64,000 nt of DNA, taken from positions 21,821 through 85,820 of the forward strand of contig CAZJNU010000004.1 of assembly GCA_964547485.1 (NCBI GenBank). Reading direction: 5' to 3'. The notes beneath the pieces are model-generated. The model was not told the origin of the DNA. It ran no database searches and saw nothing but the letters and a program-made list of their open reading frames with translations. Of this stretch, positions 34,270 to 43,687 are shown piece after piece. The translations under genes were made by a program, and so were the position numbers. The number at the start of each line of letters is the position of its first letter. The first letter of the stretch is position 1. The stretch is from JACJWR01 sp964547485 (GTDB lineage Bacteria > Actinomycetota > Actinomycetes > S36-B12 > UBA10799).

Positions 34270-34875
34270 GTGTTCCGTCGCTCCCAGCCAGACCCAGTCC
34301 AGGATCCCGAGACCGTCGACGTCGACCCGATGCAGGCCAGCAAGGGTCGGCCGACGCCAACGCGGAAAGAGGCAGAGGCCGCGCGAAAGCAGTCACTGAA
34401 GGTCCCCAGCGACCCGAAGGCCGCCAAACGCGCCCTGCGTGACCGGGAACGCCAGGAGCGCGCACTTCAGCGGGAAGCCCTGATGCGCGGCGACGAGCGC
34501 GCCCTGCCGGCCCGCGACCGGGGCCCGGGCAAGGCGTTTGTCCGCCGGTGGGTCGACAGTCGACGGCTGCTCTCCGAATACTTCATCTTCATCGCGCTGG
34601 CTGTGCTCGCGCTGAGCTTCATCCCAAGCAAGGTCACCCAGGTCCTGGTGTTCTACGGCTGGGTCGTGATGCTGGCGATCCTGGTCGGCGAGACCGGCTT
34701 CGTGGTGTTCCGGGTCAGGCGGGCGTTGGCCAAGGAGTTCCCCAACCCCGAGGATCGAAAGGGCTGCCTGCTCTACACGGTCATGCGGGCCATCCAGATC
34801 CGACGCCTCCGACTTCCACCGCCGCAGGTCCGACCCGGCGGCAAACCAGTCAAGCCCAAGGCTGGGAAGAACTAG
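34270..34875 (+). CDS. DUF3043 membrane protein (Rv2206-like)
   Basis: About 201 residues. The N-terminal half is basic and charged (KGRPTPTRKEAEAARKQSLK, ERQERALQREALMRGDE), followed by two membrane helices (YFIFIALAVLALSFIP and VFYGWVVMLAILVGETGFVV) and a basic C-terminus (RRLRLPPPQVRP). This arrangement is the DUF3043 family, present at this chromosomal position in mycobacteria. Function unknown. GTG 34270 gives VFRRS, like the MFRRxK start usual in the family; an ATG at 34225 is in frame. Confidence 0.85.
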   Translation: MFRRSQPDPVQDPETVDVDPMQASKGRPTPTRKEAEAARKQSLKVPSDPKAAKRALRDRERQERALQREALMRGDERALPARDRGPGKAFVRRWVDSRRLLSEYFIFIALAVLALSFIPSKVTQVLVFYGWVVMLAILVGETGFVVFRVRRALAKEFPNPEDRKGCLLYTVMRAIQIRRLRLPPPQVRPGGKPVKPKAGKN

Positions 34876-34935
34876 CAACGGAGGCCCTATCCGCCACGGT
34901 CGCGGCCGCCACCGAATCGGCCTAGAGTCCCACCT

Positions 34936-35934
34936 GTGGAACATCGACGTCTCGGAGACAGTGGCCTGCGTGTCAGCGAACTCGCCTACGGCAACTGGAT
35001 CACGCACGCCTCCCAGGTGGACGAGGACGCCGCCCGCGCATGCGTGCACGCGGCCCTCGACGCCGGAATCACCACCTTCGACACCGCAGACATCTACGCC
35101 GGCACGGCCGCCGAAGAGGTGCTCGGGCGGGCCCTGGCCGGATATCGCCGCGATGGGCTCGAGCTTTTCACGAAGACTTACTGGCCGATCGGACCAGGCG
35201 CGAACGACAGGGGCCTCTCCCGCAAGCACATCATGGCTGCCTGCGACGGGTCGCTGCGCAGACTCGGCGTGGACTACATCGATCTCTATCAGGCACACCG
35301 GTACGACTACGAAACGCCGCTGACAGAGACCCTGCGGGCGTTCGACGATCTGGTCAGGGCCGGCAAGGTGCTCTACGTCGGCGTGTCCGAGTGGACGGCG
35401 GGACAGATCGAGGAGGCCGTCCGGATCAGCGCCGAGATGGGCTTCGACCGGATCGTCTCCAATCAGCCCCAATACTCGGCCCTCTGGCGGGTGATCGAGG
35501 CCGAGGTGGAGCCTGTGTGTCGGCAGAACGGCATCGGCCAACTTGTCTGGTCACCGTTGGCGCAGGGCGTGTTGACCGGTAAGTACGTCCCCGGCGCCGC
35601 TGCCCCGGCGGACTCGCGCGCCTCCTCCGAAGTCGGCGGTGCCTTCATCAGCCGCTGGCTCCGAGATGAGGTGCTGACCGCGGTGGCCGCCCTGAAACCG
35701 CTCGCGGATGAGATGGACCTGACCATCGCCCAACTGTCGCTGGCGTGGGTGCTCTCGAATGACAATGTCTCTGCCGCCATCCTCGGCGCCACCCGACCCG
35801 AGCAGTTGCTGTCCAACATCAAGGCCAGCGGTGTCACCCTCGATGCCGACATCAAGGCCCAGATGGATGCAATCCTGGCTGAAGTCGTGGTCCGTGACCC
35901 CGGACTCACCCGCTCCCCCAACCCTCGACCCTGA
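34936..35934 (+). CDS. Aldo/keto reductase
   Basis: 332 residues forming a TIM barrel of the AKR superfamily, resembling the Kv-beta/YghZ subgroup. Catalytic residues are visible: Asp and Tyr in TTFDTADIYAGTAAEEVLG, Lys in LFTKTYW and His in YQAHRYDYETP. NADPH-binding segments include WSPLAQGVLTGKY and the C-terminal ILGATRPEQLLSN. Substrate unknown. Starts at GTG 34936, 60 bp after the DUF3043 gene. Confidence 0.9.
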   Translation: MEHRRLGDSGLRVSELAYGNWITHASQVDEDAARACVHAALDAGITTFDTADIYAGTAAEEVLGRALAGYRRDGLELFTKTYWPIGPGANDRGLSRKHIMAACDGSLRRLGVDYIDLYQAHRYDYETPLTETLRAFDDLVRAGKVLYVGVSEWTAGQIEEAVRISAEMGFDRIVSNQPQYSALWRVIEAEVEPVCRQNGIGQLVWSPLAQGVLTGKYVPGAAAPADSRASSEVGGAFISRWLRDEVLTAVAALKPLADEMDLTIAQLSLAWVLSNDNVSAAILGATRPEQLLSNIKASGVTLDADIKAQMDAILAEVVVRDPGLTRSPNPRP

Positions 35935-35976
35935 CCAGCGAGCCGAACCACGACACAGATGAACAGGAGGGCCCCG

Positions 35977-36192
35977 ATGGCCCACAGTTGGCGATACCTG
36001 AAGGCTGATGGCAGCGAGGTCGTTCCGCTGCCGGAGGCGGCCACGATCAGCGATTTCCCCACCCAAGGTGAAGCGGAGTCGTGGGTCGGAGAGGTCTGGC
36101 GCGACCTGCTCGCGCAAGGGGTGGACGCCGTTACTTTGGTGTCCGACGGCGTCGTCGTGTACGGACCGATGAGCCTGCATCCGGTCGAGTAA
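35977..36192 (+). CDS. Small conserved hypothetical protein
   Basis: 71 residues starting MAHSWRYLKADGSEV and containing FPTQGEAESWVGEVWRDL and a short C-terminal strand VSDGVVVYGPMSLHP. No signal, membrane segment or metal motif. ATG 35977 is supported by AGGAGG six bases upstream; the ATG at 35959 lacks this. From memory, proteins of this plan (SLxxxxE motif, 70 residues) are common in actinobacteria but uncharacterised. Confidence 0.8.
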   Translation: MAHSWRYLKADGSEVVPLPEAATISDFPTQGEAESWVGEVWRDLLAQGVDAVTLVSDGVVVYGPMSLHPVE

Positions 36193-36219
36193 CGCCCTGC
36201 GCGTCCTCGCTGTCGCGGA

Positions 36220-36440
36220 TGTGGTGCAATTGCCGTGGGCTGTGGACCAACCACAACCCGTGTGTGCGCGCCAGTAGTTCTCAGGGAAGCCGGTGTGAAT
36301 CCGGCGCTGTCCCGCAGCCGTGTACCGAAGTCCTGGCCCAGGACTTCGGTGAGTCGGATCGTCTGAGGTGCGCGTGCGGACTCCATCCGCCGAGGTAGCG
36401 GCCGGAGTCGACCGTCGGCTCATCGACGGCGACCCAGTCG
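36220..36440 (+). ncRNA. Cobalamin (adenosylcobalamin) riboswitch
   Basis: The conserved core AGGGAAGCCGGTGTGAATCC continues as GGCGCTGTCCCGCAGCCG (36283-36320), the diagnostic junction of cobalamin riboswitches. It is followed by a perfect 11-bp hairpin CCGAAGTCCTG/CAGGACTTCGG (36325-36349). It ends about 35 bp before the start of the ECF transporter operon, so B12 repression of uptake and salvage is expected. Exact ends are approximate. Confidence 0.93.
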
Positions 36441-36474
36441 TGCTTGGGGCACCGACCCGAAGGACGACGCCGCC

Positions 36475-37593
36475 ATGACCAGCCGGCCCGCACTCCCCCG
36501 GTGGTTGCACCCCGGGGCGTGGTGGCTGTGGGCGCTTGGGCTGGCGGCGGCCGCCTCTCGGACAACGAATCCGTTTCTCCTGCTGCCGATCGTGGCGGTG
36601 GCCGGGATCGTCGTCTCCGCTCGGCGGCCCACCGCGCCATGGTCGAGATCGTTCGGGGTGTTCCTTCGGCTGGGGCTGATCGTGATCCTGGTGCGGGTCA
36701 CATTCCAGGTGCTACTCGGAACGCCGCAGGGCACCCACGTCCTGGTCACGCTGCCAGCCGTCGACCTGCCCGGTTGGCTGGCGGGGATCCGGCTGGGCGG
36801 GGCGATAACGCTGGAGTCCCTGCTGTTCGCCTGCTACGACGGTCTGCGACTAGCGACGATCCTGGCCTGCATCGGGGCGGCAACGTCGCTGGCATCCCCG
36901 AGTCGACTGCTAAAGGCAATGCCGGCGGCACTCTACGAGATGGGCGTCGCGACCGTGGTCGCCCTCTCGTTCGCCCCGGCAATGGTGAGCGACATCTCCC
37001 GGGTGCGCAGCGCCCGCCGATTGCGCGGTCGACCCGACTCCGGAGTGCGCGGCCTGGCCGGCTCGGCGATGCCGGTGTTCGCCGGCGCCCTGGACCGTTC
37101 GATCGCGCTGGCGGCCGCGATGGACAGTCGCGGGTATGGCCGGGTGGCGCAGCGCAGTCGTGGCGAACGCCGCCTGACGGCCGCGCTCGTGCTCGGCGGC
37201 ATCGTCGGGGTCTGCCTCGGTCTATATGCGCTACTCGATGGCTCCAGCGCATCGGCCGCCGGCGCGCCACTGCTACTACTCGGCGTCGCGGCCGCAGGAG
37301 TCGGCATGTGGCGTAGCGGAAGGCGGAGCACCCGCACCCGGTACCGACCGGATCCGTGGTCGTGGCCCGAGTGGCTGACCGCGGCCTCCGGCCTCGCCGC
37401 GGCCGCAGCGCTGGTGCTGACCGCTCGAATCGACCCCGCCGCCGTCAACCCGTCGGTGACACCCCCGGAACTGCCCGCCCTCTCCGTCACTGCGATCGTC
37501 GGAATTCTCATCGCGCTATTGCCAGCGGTCGTGACGCCGGAGCCGCCGACGTCGGTACAGGCGCCCGCGTCGACGCTGGAGGCGGTCGGATGA
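36475..37593 (+). CDS. ECF transporter transmembrane component (EcfT)
   Basis: 372 residues with about seven membrane helices. It carries the two coupling motifs that contact the ATPases: SARRLRG (about residue 180) and AMDSRGYGR (about residue 215). It forms the energy-coupling module with the fused ATPase that overlaps its stop (ATGA). As first gene after a cobalamin riboswitch it most likely imports B12 or cobinamide. AAGGA lies 10 nt before ATG 36475. Confidence 0.9.
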   Translation: MTSRPALPRWLHPGAWWLWALGLAAAASRTTNPFLLLPIVAVAGIVVSARRPTAPWSRSFGVFLRLGLIVILVRVTFQVLLGTPQGTHVLVTLPAVDLPGWLAGIRLGGAITLESLLFACYDGLRLATILACIGAATSLASPSRLLKAMPAALYEMGVATVVALSFAPAMVSDISRVRSARRLRGRPDSGVRGLAGSAMPVFAGALDRSIALAAAMDSRGYGRVAQRSRGERRLTAALVLGGIVGVCLGLYALLDGSSASAAGAPLLLLGVAAAGVGMWRSGRRSTRTRYRPDPWSWPEWLTAASGLAAAAALVLTARIDPAAVNPSVTPPELPALSVTAIVGILIALLPAVVTPEPPTSVQAPASTLEAVG

Positions 37594-39209
37594 TTCGGTT
37601 TGAGGACGTGTCGATTCGGTACGACCCGGCTGGCCCGGTCGTGCTGTCGAACGTCGACCTGCAGATACCTGAAGGTGAACTGTGCCTGGTGGTCGGCGAG
37701 ACGGGCACCGGCAAGTCCACGCTGCTGCAGGCGATCAACGGGCTGGTACCGCACTTCACCGGAGGTGTGCTTTCCGGTCGCGTGACTGTCGCAGGAAGGG
37801 ATACCCGGGACAATCCGCCAAGGGAGCTCGCCGACATTGTCGGGATGGTGCTGCAGGATCCGATGAGTGGGTTCGTGGCCGATGTGGTGGAGGACGAACT
37901 CGCCTACGGGATGGAGAGCCTGGGCGTGGCGCCGGCCGTGATGCGCAAGCGGGTGGAGGAGACGCTGGACCTGATGGGCCTGGCAGATCTCCGCAACCGT
38001 TCCCTGCTGTCTCTCTCCGGGGGCCAACGGCAGCGCGTCGCGATCGGCTCCGTACTCACCGCGCACCCGCGGGTGCTGGTACTGGATGAACCAACCTCCG
38101 CGCTGGACCCAGGGGCAGCAGAGGAGGTACTCGCCGCCGTCACCCGACTCGTCCACGACTTGGGTTTGACCGTCGTGCTGGCCGAGCACCGACTGGAGCG
38201 AGTCCTGCAGTACGCCGATTCGGTGCTGCTGCTGCGGCCGGGTGCTCCGCCGCATCTGGGAACCCCGGCCGAGATGATGGCCGACTCTCCGGTTGCTCCC
38301 CCGGTGGTCCAGTTGGGTCGGCTCGCCGGTTGGCGGCCGCTACCGCTGACGGTGCGAGATGCCCGACGGGCTGCGGGCGGACTGCGGGCGCAATTGTCCT
38401 CGAACCCCGCCCCCACCACGAACTACCCAGTTGATCCGGCGACCGGGCCACCGGCATTTGACAGCGCGTCACTGGCTGTTGCCTACGGTCCGATCTGGGC
38501 ACTGCGGGAGGCGACGCTGGCCGTCTCCGCTGGTCAGGTCGTTGCGTTGATGGGGCGAAATGGCGCGGGCAAGTCGACCCTGCTGAAAGCCGCGGTGGCG
38601 CTTGTGCCCATCACTGCGGGGCGAGTGCTGGTTGCGGGCCGGGACCCCGCCGTTCTGGTGGGTGCCGATCTGGTGCGGACGGTGGGGTTGGTCCCGCAGG
38701 AGCCGACCGACTTGCTCTACTCGGACACCGTCGCGGCCGAATGTTCGGCCGCCGACCGTGACTCGTCAGCCGCCGCCGGCACAACGGCCGCCCTGCTGGA
38801 CAGGCTCGCGCCGGAGATCTCCGCCGAGATTCATCCGCGCGATCTGTCTGAGGGCCAGCGCCTCTGCCTGGTGCTCGCGATCGTGATGTCTGCCGACCCC
38901 GGGCTGCTGCTGCTCGACGAACCCACCCGCGGACTGGACTACGGTTCCAAACGGCGACTGGTCACTATCCTGCGGGACTTGGCCCGAAACGGCACGGCGA
39001 TTCTGCTCGCTTCTCACGATGTCGAATTGGTGGCCGAGGTCGCCGATCGGGTCGCGATCATCGCCGACGGCGAGATCGTGGCGGTCGGCCCGACTGCGGA
39101 GGTGGTCACTGCCTCGCCCATTTTCGCCCCGCAGGTCTGCAAGGTCCTGGCCCCCGCGCCATGGCTGACGGTGGATCAGGTCGCCGACGCCCTGCAGGTG
39201 ACCGGATGA
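37590..39209 (+). CDS. Fused double ATP-binding ECF component (EcfA1-EcfA2)
   Basis: 539 residues with two ABC ATPase domains in tandem. Domain 1: GETGTGKSTLL (Walker A), LSLSGGQRQRVAIG (signature), VLVLDEPTSALDP (Walker B). Domain 2: GRNGAGKSTLL, DLSEGQRLCLVLAIVM (signature starting LSEGQ) and LLLLDEPTRGLDYG. It powers the transporter. Overlaps the EcfT stop and the S-component start by 4 nt each. Fusion of both ATPases is common in ECF systems. Confidence 0.92.
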   Translation: MIRFEDVSIRYDPAGPVVLSNVDLQIPEGELCLVVGETGTGKSTLLQAINGLVPHFTGGVLSGRVTVAGRDTRDNPPRELADIVGMVLQDPMSGFVADVVEDELAYGMESLGVAPAVMRKRVEETLDLMGLADLRNRSLLSLSGGQRQRVAIGSVLTAHPRVLVLDEPTSALDPGAAEEVLAAVTRLVHDLGLTVVLAEHRLERVLQYADSVLLLRPGAPPHLGTPAEMMADSPVAPPVVQLGRLAGWRPLPLTVRDARRAAGGLRAQLSSNPAPTTNYPVDPATGPPAFDSASLAVAYGPIWALREATLAVSAGQVVALMGRNGAGKSTLLKAAVALVPITAGRVLVAGRDPAVLVGADLVRTVGLVPQEPTDLLYSDTVAAECSAADRDSSAAAGTTAALLDRLAPEISAEIHPRDLSEGQRLCLVLAIVMSADPGLLLLDEPTRGLDYGSKRRLVTILRDLARNGTAILLASHDVELVAEVADRVAIIADGEIVAVGPTAEVVTASPIFAPQVCKVLAPAPWLTVDQVADALQVTG

Positions 39210-40132
39210 CCGACCGGAATCACGACGACGACTGGCGCGGACCGGTCAGGAGCGCCGGATCCGACACCGAAATCGCCAGCAGAACGCCTCGCTCGGCGAC
39301 TGTGCTGCGCACCCGCACCCGGGTAGTGCTGACGCTGGTCAGCCTGGTCGGGGTGGCCGCCTTCTTCTGGCCCTTCCTCGCACGCCCGGGCAGCGCTGTG
39401 CTGGGCCATTCCGCGGATGCCCCCTGGCTGTTCGCCCTGCTCCTCCCGTTGCTGTTACTGCTGGTCATCGCCGAAGTGTCCGATGGTGGACTGGACGCTC
39501 GCGGGATCGCCATGCTCGGCGTCCTCTCGGCCGTCGCAGCAGCACTTCGCCCGCTCGGTGCCGGCAGTGTCGGCTTCGAGCCGATCTGGGTGGTGATCGT
39601 GCTGGGTGGCCGCGCGCTGGGCCCCGGTTTCGGCTTCCTGCTGGGGAACCTGTCGCTTTTCGCCTCCGCACTGCTGACCGGCGGGGTCGGGCCCTGGCTT
39701 CCGTTCCAGATGATCGCCGCCGGCTGGCTGGGGTTCGGTGCGGGCGTTCTGCCGGGGCTTCGTGGTCGGGCCGAGGCAATCATGTTGGCCTGCTACGGAG
39801 CCGTGGCCGGTCTCGCCTACGGCTTCCTGCTGAATCTGTGGTTCTGGCCGTGGGCCGCCGGCACTGCGAGTCAACTGTCCTTCGTGGCCGGTGCGCCGGT
39901 GAGTGAGAATCTGCACAGATGGCTGCTCTTCAACCTCGCGACATCGCTCGGCTACGACATTCCCCGGGCCATCGTGGTGGCGGTGCTACTACTGCTCGCC
40001 GGTCCGCCGGTACTGGCCGCGTTGCGTCGCGCGACCCGCCGCGCGTCGTTCGACCGACCCATCTCGTTCGAACCCAGTCCGACGCCACCACGGCCGACGC
40101 CACCACACCCGACGCCGGAGTCCACCGGATGA
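39206..40132 (+). CDS. ECF transporter S component, probably for cobalamin (CbrT-like)
   Basis: 308 residues with six or more membrane helices (for example VVLTLVSLVGVAAFFWPFLA, AIVVAVLLLLAGPPVLAALR). The charged N-terminus and Pro/Thr-rich tail (SPTPPRPTPPHPTPE) flank the membrane core. S components set substrate specificity; riboswitch control and linked cob genes point to B12 or cobinamide. Starts inside the stop of the ATPase gene. Confidence 0.82.
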   Translation: MTDRNHDDDWRGPVRSAGSDTEIASRTPRSATVLRTRTRVVLTLVSLVGVAAFFWPFLARPGSAVLGHSADAPWLFALLLPLLLLLVIAEVSDGGLDARGIAMLGVLSAVAAALRPLGAGSVGFEPIWVVIVLGGRALGPGFGFLLGNLSLFASALLTGGVGPWLPFQMIAAGWLGFGAGVLPGLRGRAEAIMLACYGAVAGLAYGFLLNLWFWPWAAGTASQLSFVAGAPVSENLHRWLLFNLATSLGYDIPRAIVVAVLLLLAGPPVLAALRRATRRASFDRPISFEPSPTPPRPTPPHPTPESTG

Positions 40133-41559
40133 AGGTCACCGTGCTGGGAACGGGAGCTGCCGACGGTATCCCGCAACCGTTCTGTGGGTGCACCACCTGC
40201 GGTCATGCCCGATTCACCGGTGAGGTGCGGTGCGCTGGCGGCGTGCTACTCGACGACACCGTGCTGATCGACGCGCCACCCGCGCTCGGGACGGCCGCAG
40301 CTCGGGCCGGCGTCACGCTCGAAGCTGTGAACACAGTGCTGGTGACGCACAGCCACCCCGACCACTGGGACCCGTCATTCCTGCTGTACCGCCAGTGGCA
40401 GCTCAACGTGGCAACACGACCGCTGTCGGTGGTCGGGCCGGTCGATGTCATCGAGAGCGCCCAGCAGTGGCTCCCGCCGAGCTCCGCCGTGCAACTCCAA
40501 TCAGTGACTGCAGGCGACCACTTTCGCTCGGCTGCCGGCCACGAGGTCCGGGTACTGGCTAGCAGCCACGGCAACGGCACCGACCGCTGCGCCGACCTTG
40601 CCGTGCTGTTCGACGTCACCGGTCCCGACGGCGCCCGACTGCTCTACGCCAGCGACACCGGCGTACTACCTGCGGAGGTCGTGGACGCCATCCGGGGCGC
40701 CCGGTTCGATGTGGTCCTCCTTGAGCTGACCTTCGGCGCCGACGGGCCGACGACGGCCGGGCATCTGGATCACGACAGCTTCACCGCCACACTGGCCACC
40801 TTGCGCCAGGTCGACGCCATCACTTCGACCTCAACCGTGGTGGCCGTCCACCTCGGACACCACAACCCACCGACCCCCGCCCTCGAAGCCTTTCTACGGT
40901 CGGTTGGTGCTCGGTGCGTCACCGATGGACGAACCTGGCAGATCTCGCCCGGCGAGCCCATGCCGGCCGACCGCCGACGGGTACTCATCCTTGGGGGCGT
41001 CCGGTCCGGCAAGTCCCGGCACGCCGAGAAGCTGGCCGCCCCAGCCCCCGAGGTGACCTACGTCGCGACCGGATGGCCGCGAGGCAGCAACGTCGGCGAC
41101 GATTGGGACGACCGGATCGTCTCCCATCAGGCACGGCGTCCGCTGCACTGGCAAACGACCGAGACGCTCGACATCGTCGACGTCCTGACCCGGGCCGAGC
41201 CGGGTCAGACCGTGCTGGTGGACTGTCTGGCGCTGTGGGTCACGAGACTCGTGGACGAGGCCGACGCCTGGCGCGATCGCGACCGAGCCACCACCACGGT
41301 GACCGCCGCGGCCGCGTCCCTCTGTGCAGCGCTGGCGAGCAGCCAGGCCGCGCAGGTGTTCATCGTCAGCAATGAGGTCGGCTCCGGGGTCGCCCCCGCG
41401 ACAGCGTCCGGCGGACTATTCCGCGATCTGCTCGGCCTGGTGAACACCTCCGTGGCCAACTGCTGCGACGAGGTACTCCTCATGATTGCCGGTCGGCCGT
41501 GCTCGCTGCCTGCGGCCGACACCAGCCCCAGCGCCGCACCCGAGGAGGCTTCCAGATGA
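40129..41559 (+). CDS. cobU: Metallo-beta-lactamase-fold protein fused to CobU
   Basis: 476 residues. Residues 1 to about 270 are a metallo-hydrolase of the RNase Z/PhnP-like type: MKVTVLGTGAADGIPQPFCG, CxxC (CGCTTC), THSHPDHWDP (HxHxDH), ASDTG and VHLGHHNPP. Residues about 280-470 are adenosylcobinamide kinase/guanylyltransferase with P-loop ILGGVRSGKSRHAEKLA, TLVDCLALW-like (VLVDCLALWVTRL) and NEVGSGVAP. The second half activates cobinamide for nucleotide-loop assembly; the first may hydrolyse a phosphoester. Fusions of this kind occur in other actinobacteria. Overlaps neighbours by 4 nt. Confidence 0.88.
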   Translation: MKVTVLGTGAADGIPQPFCGCTTCGHARFTGEVRCAGGVLLDDTVLIDAPPALGTAAARAGVTLEAVNTVLVTHSHPDHWDPSFLLYRQWQLNVATRPLSVVGPVDVIESAQQWLPPSSAVQLQSVTAGDHFRSAAGHEVRVLASSHGNGTDRCADLAVLFDVTGPDGARLLYASDTGVLPAEVVDAIRGARFDVVLLELTFGADGPTTAGHLDHDSFTATLATLRQVDAITSTSTVVAVHLGHHNPPTPALEAFLRSVGARCVTDGRTWQISPGEPMPADRRRVLILGGVRSGKSRHAEKLAAPAPEVTYVATGWPRGSNVGDDWDDRIVSHQARRPLHWQTTETLDIVDVLTRAEPGQTVLVDCLALWVTRLVDEADAWRDRDRATTTVTAAAASLCAALASSQAAQVFIVSNEVGSGVAPATASGGLFRDLLGLVNTSVANCCDEVLLMIAGRPCSLPAADTSPSAAPEEASR

Positions 41560-42671
41560 CCGATTCGGTCGACGAATCTGCACTAGACCTGGCGGACTTG
41601 GCCAGTCAAGTGATGCTGCCCGACGAGGACGCCAGGGCCGCCGCGTTGACCCGTCAGGCGACCCTGACCAAACCCGCAGGGTCGCTGGGCCGGCTGGAGG
41701 AACTGTCGGTGTGGCTGTGCGGGGTGCAAGGGGTGTGTCCGCCGCGTCCGATCGCCCAACCGCGGCTGGTCATCTTCGCCGGCGACCACGGTGTGGCCAC
41801 GACCGCCGGAACCTCGGCGTACCCGAGCGCGGTGACGGCTCAGATGGTACTCAACCTGCTCGCGGGCGGAGCGGCCGCGAATGTCCTCGCCGACGCCGCC
41901 GGAGTCGGCGTGCGCGTCGTCGACATGGCCGTCGATGTCGATTGGGATGCGCTCGGCGCACCGGTCCCGGCCGATCTGACCCGGTACAAGGTGCGACGAA
42001 GTTCTGGCAGCTTGGACCGGGAGGACGCGCTGACAATCGCCGAGGCCCGACAGGGATTCGACGCCGGTCGGGCCATCGCGGATGCCGAGATCGACGCCGG
42101 CGCAGATCTGCTGATCGCCGGCGACATGGGTATCGGCAACACAACGCCGGCAGCCGTCGTGGTGGCGCTGGCCTGCCACCGAAATGCGGCCGATGTGGTC
42201 GGCCGCGGCACCGGAATCGACGACCTGACCTGGATGCGCAAATGCGCCGCCATCCGGGACGGACTGCATCGCACGACGCCACATCGGGGCGATCCGATGG
42301 CGGTGCTCGCCAGTTGCGGCGGTGCGGACTTCGCAGCCATGACCGGGTTTCTGCTGCAGGCCTCCATCCGCGGCGTGCCGGTGATCCTCGATGGGCTGAT
42401 CTCCGGTGCCTGCGCACTGGTCGCAAATGCGATCTCTTATCGGGCCCGGAATTGGTGGCTCGCAGGACACCGATCAACTGAACCCGCTCACGCACTGGTG
42501 CTGGACAAACTTGGCCTGGATCCGGTGATCGATTTTCAACTGCGACTGGGAGAAGGGTCCGGGGCTTTAGTTGCGCTGCCGATCCTGTCGGCGGCCGGCG
42601 CGACGTTGCGGGAGATGGCGACCTTCGACGATGCAGGCGTCTCGGGCCCTGCGCAGCAGTCCGACGAGTGA
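41556..42671 (+). CDS. cobT: Nicotinate-nucleotide--dimethylbenzimidazole phosphoribosyltransferase
   Basis: 371 residues. Motifs include TKPAGSLGRLEELSVWLCGV, IFAGDHGVATTAGTSAYP, ADLLIAGDMGIGNTTPAAVV and the C-terminal MATFDDAGVS, where the catalytic glutamate is expected in the LGEGSGA segment. It makes alpha-ribazole phosphate from the lower ligand base. Starts inside the cobU stop and ends inside the cobS start. Confidence 0.95.
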   Translation: MTDSVDESALDLADLASQVMLPDEDARAAALTRQATLTKPAGSLGRLEELSVWLCGVQGVCPPRPIAQPRLVIFAGDHGVATTAGTSAYPSAVTAQMVLNLLAGGAAANVLADAAGVGVRVVDMAVDVDWDALGAPVPADLTRYKVRRSSGSLDREDALTIAEARQGFDAGRAIADAEIDAGADLLIAGDMGIGNTTPAAVVVALACHRNAADVVGRGTGIDDLTWMRKCAAIRDGLHRTTPHRGDPMAVLASCGGADFAAMTGFLLQASIRGVPVILDGLISGACALVANAISYRARNWWLAGHRSTEPAHALVLDKLGLDPVIDFQLRLGEGSGALVALPILSAAGATLREMATFDDAGVSGPAQQSDE

Positions 42672-43513
42672 ACACCGCACCGTCGGAGCCACCACCGGCA
42701 CCAACCTCTGCCGCCGCGGATGCCTTCCGATTGGCGATCGGCACCTTCACCAGGCTGCCGACCAGGGCGCCGAGCCTCGTCGATCGTCGACGCGGCGGGC
42801 TCTCGCTGCTGCTGGCCCCCGCCGTCGGCCTGCTGCTGGGTGGCCTGGCCGCGTGCGCCGGACTCCTGCTCTGGTGGTTCGCGGGGATAGCGGGCAACGC
42901 GACGACCCCGATCGCGTGTGTCGCCGCAGGGGTCACCCTGACCGCCGCAGGCTGGTTGAGCCGCGGACTGCACCTGGACGGTCTTGCCGACCTCGCGGAC
43001 GGACTCGGGTCAGTTCTGGGACCTGCGACCGATGGCGGCCAGCGAATGACAACCGCCATGCGCGACCCCCAGATCGGCGCCTTCGGCGCCATCGCGCTCA
43101 TCTTCACCATCGGAATCCAACTGGCGGCGCTGGCAAGTTGCTTCGCCACCGGCCTCGGGGCAACCGCCTTCGTCGCGGCGGCGATAAGTAGCCGATCGAC
43201 GCTGGCCCTGGTGGCCCGACGCGGCACGCCCAGACGCAGCAGCGGACTGGGCGCCTCGGTGGTCGGAGTGGTCCCGCCGACTGTCGGACTGGTTGTCTGG
43301 TCGGTGACGACAGCCTTCGTCACCGTCCTTCTCTGGTTCTTCGGGGCAGCGTGGTTCGCCGGCCCGATCGCGGCGTCGATGGCGCTGACAGCTGCCCTCG
43401 TGGTGCGTCGAATTGCCCTGCGACGCCTGACCGCGGTGACCGGCGACGTTCTGGGGGCATGTGTCGAAGTGGCCGCAACCGTATTCCTGGTTCTACTGGC
43501 TGTCTTGGCCTGA
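42668..43513 (+). CDS. cobS: Adenosylcobinamide-GDP ribazoletransferase
   Basis: 281 residues and about six membrane helices. The family signature LHLDGLADLADGLGS binds magnesium (the DG-x-AD-x-x-DG motif). It joins adenosylcobinamide-GDP to alpha-ribazole, the last step of the nucleotide loop. Together with CobU and CobT it makes cobinamide salvage possible without full corrin synthesis, and no corrin genes are seen here. GTG start within the cobT stop. Confidence 0.93.
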   Translation: MNTAPSEPPPAPTSAAADAFRLAIGTFTRLPTRAPSLVDRRRGGLSLLLAPAVGLLLGGLAACAGLLLWWFAGIAGNATTPIACVAAGVTLTAAGWLSRGLHLDGLADLADGLGSVLGPATDGGQRMTTAMRDPQIGAFGAIALIFTIGIQLAALASCFATGLGATAFVAAAISSRSTLALVARRGTPRRSSGLGASVVGVVPPTVGLVVWSVTTAFVTVLLWFFGAAWFAGPIAASMALTAALVVRRIALRRLTAVTGDVLGACVEVAATVFLVLLAVLA

Positions 43514-43549
43514 CCCGTCGGCCCGCTGCCTGACCCGTCGGCCCACTGC
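43510..43549 (+). repeat. Two near-identical 20-bp tandem units at the cobS stop
   Basis: CTGACCCGTCGGCCCGCTGC (43510-43529) is followed by the same unit with one change, G to A (43530-43549). The first unit contains the cobS stop codon TGA. No role apparent. Confidence 0.8.
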
Positions 43550-43687
43550 ATGTGCCTTCGTCCTGCTGCATGTGATTGTGGGCCGCTTCGTCCACAGCCG
43601 GTCGCGACAGCATTGTTCCGAACCCCGACCCCCGCCTAGCGTCAGGCACATCACGACCCGAGAGGGTCTGCGACCACGGGGGGCGCT

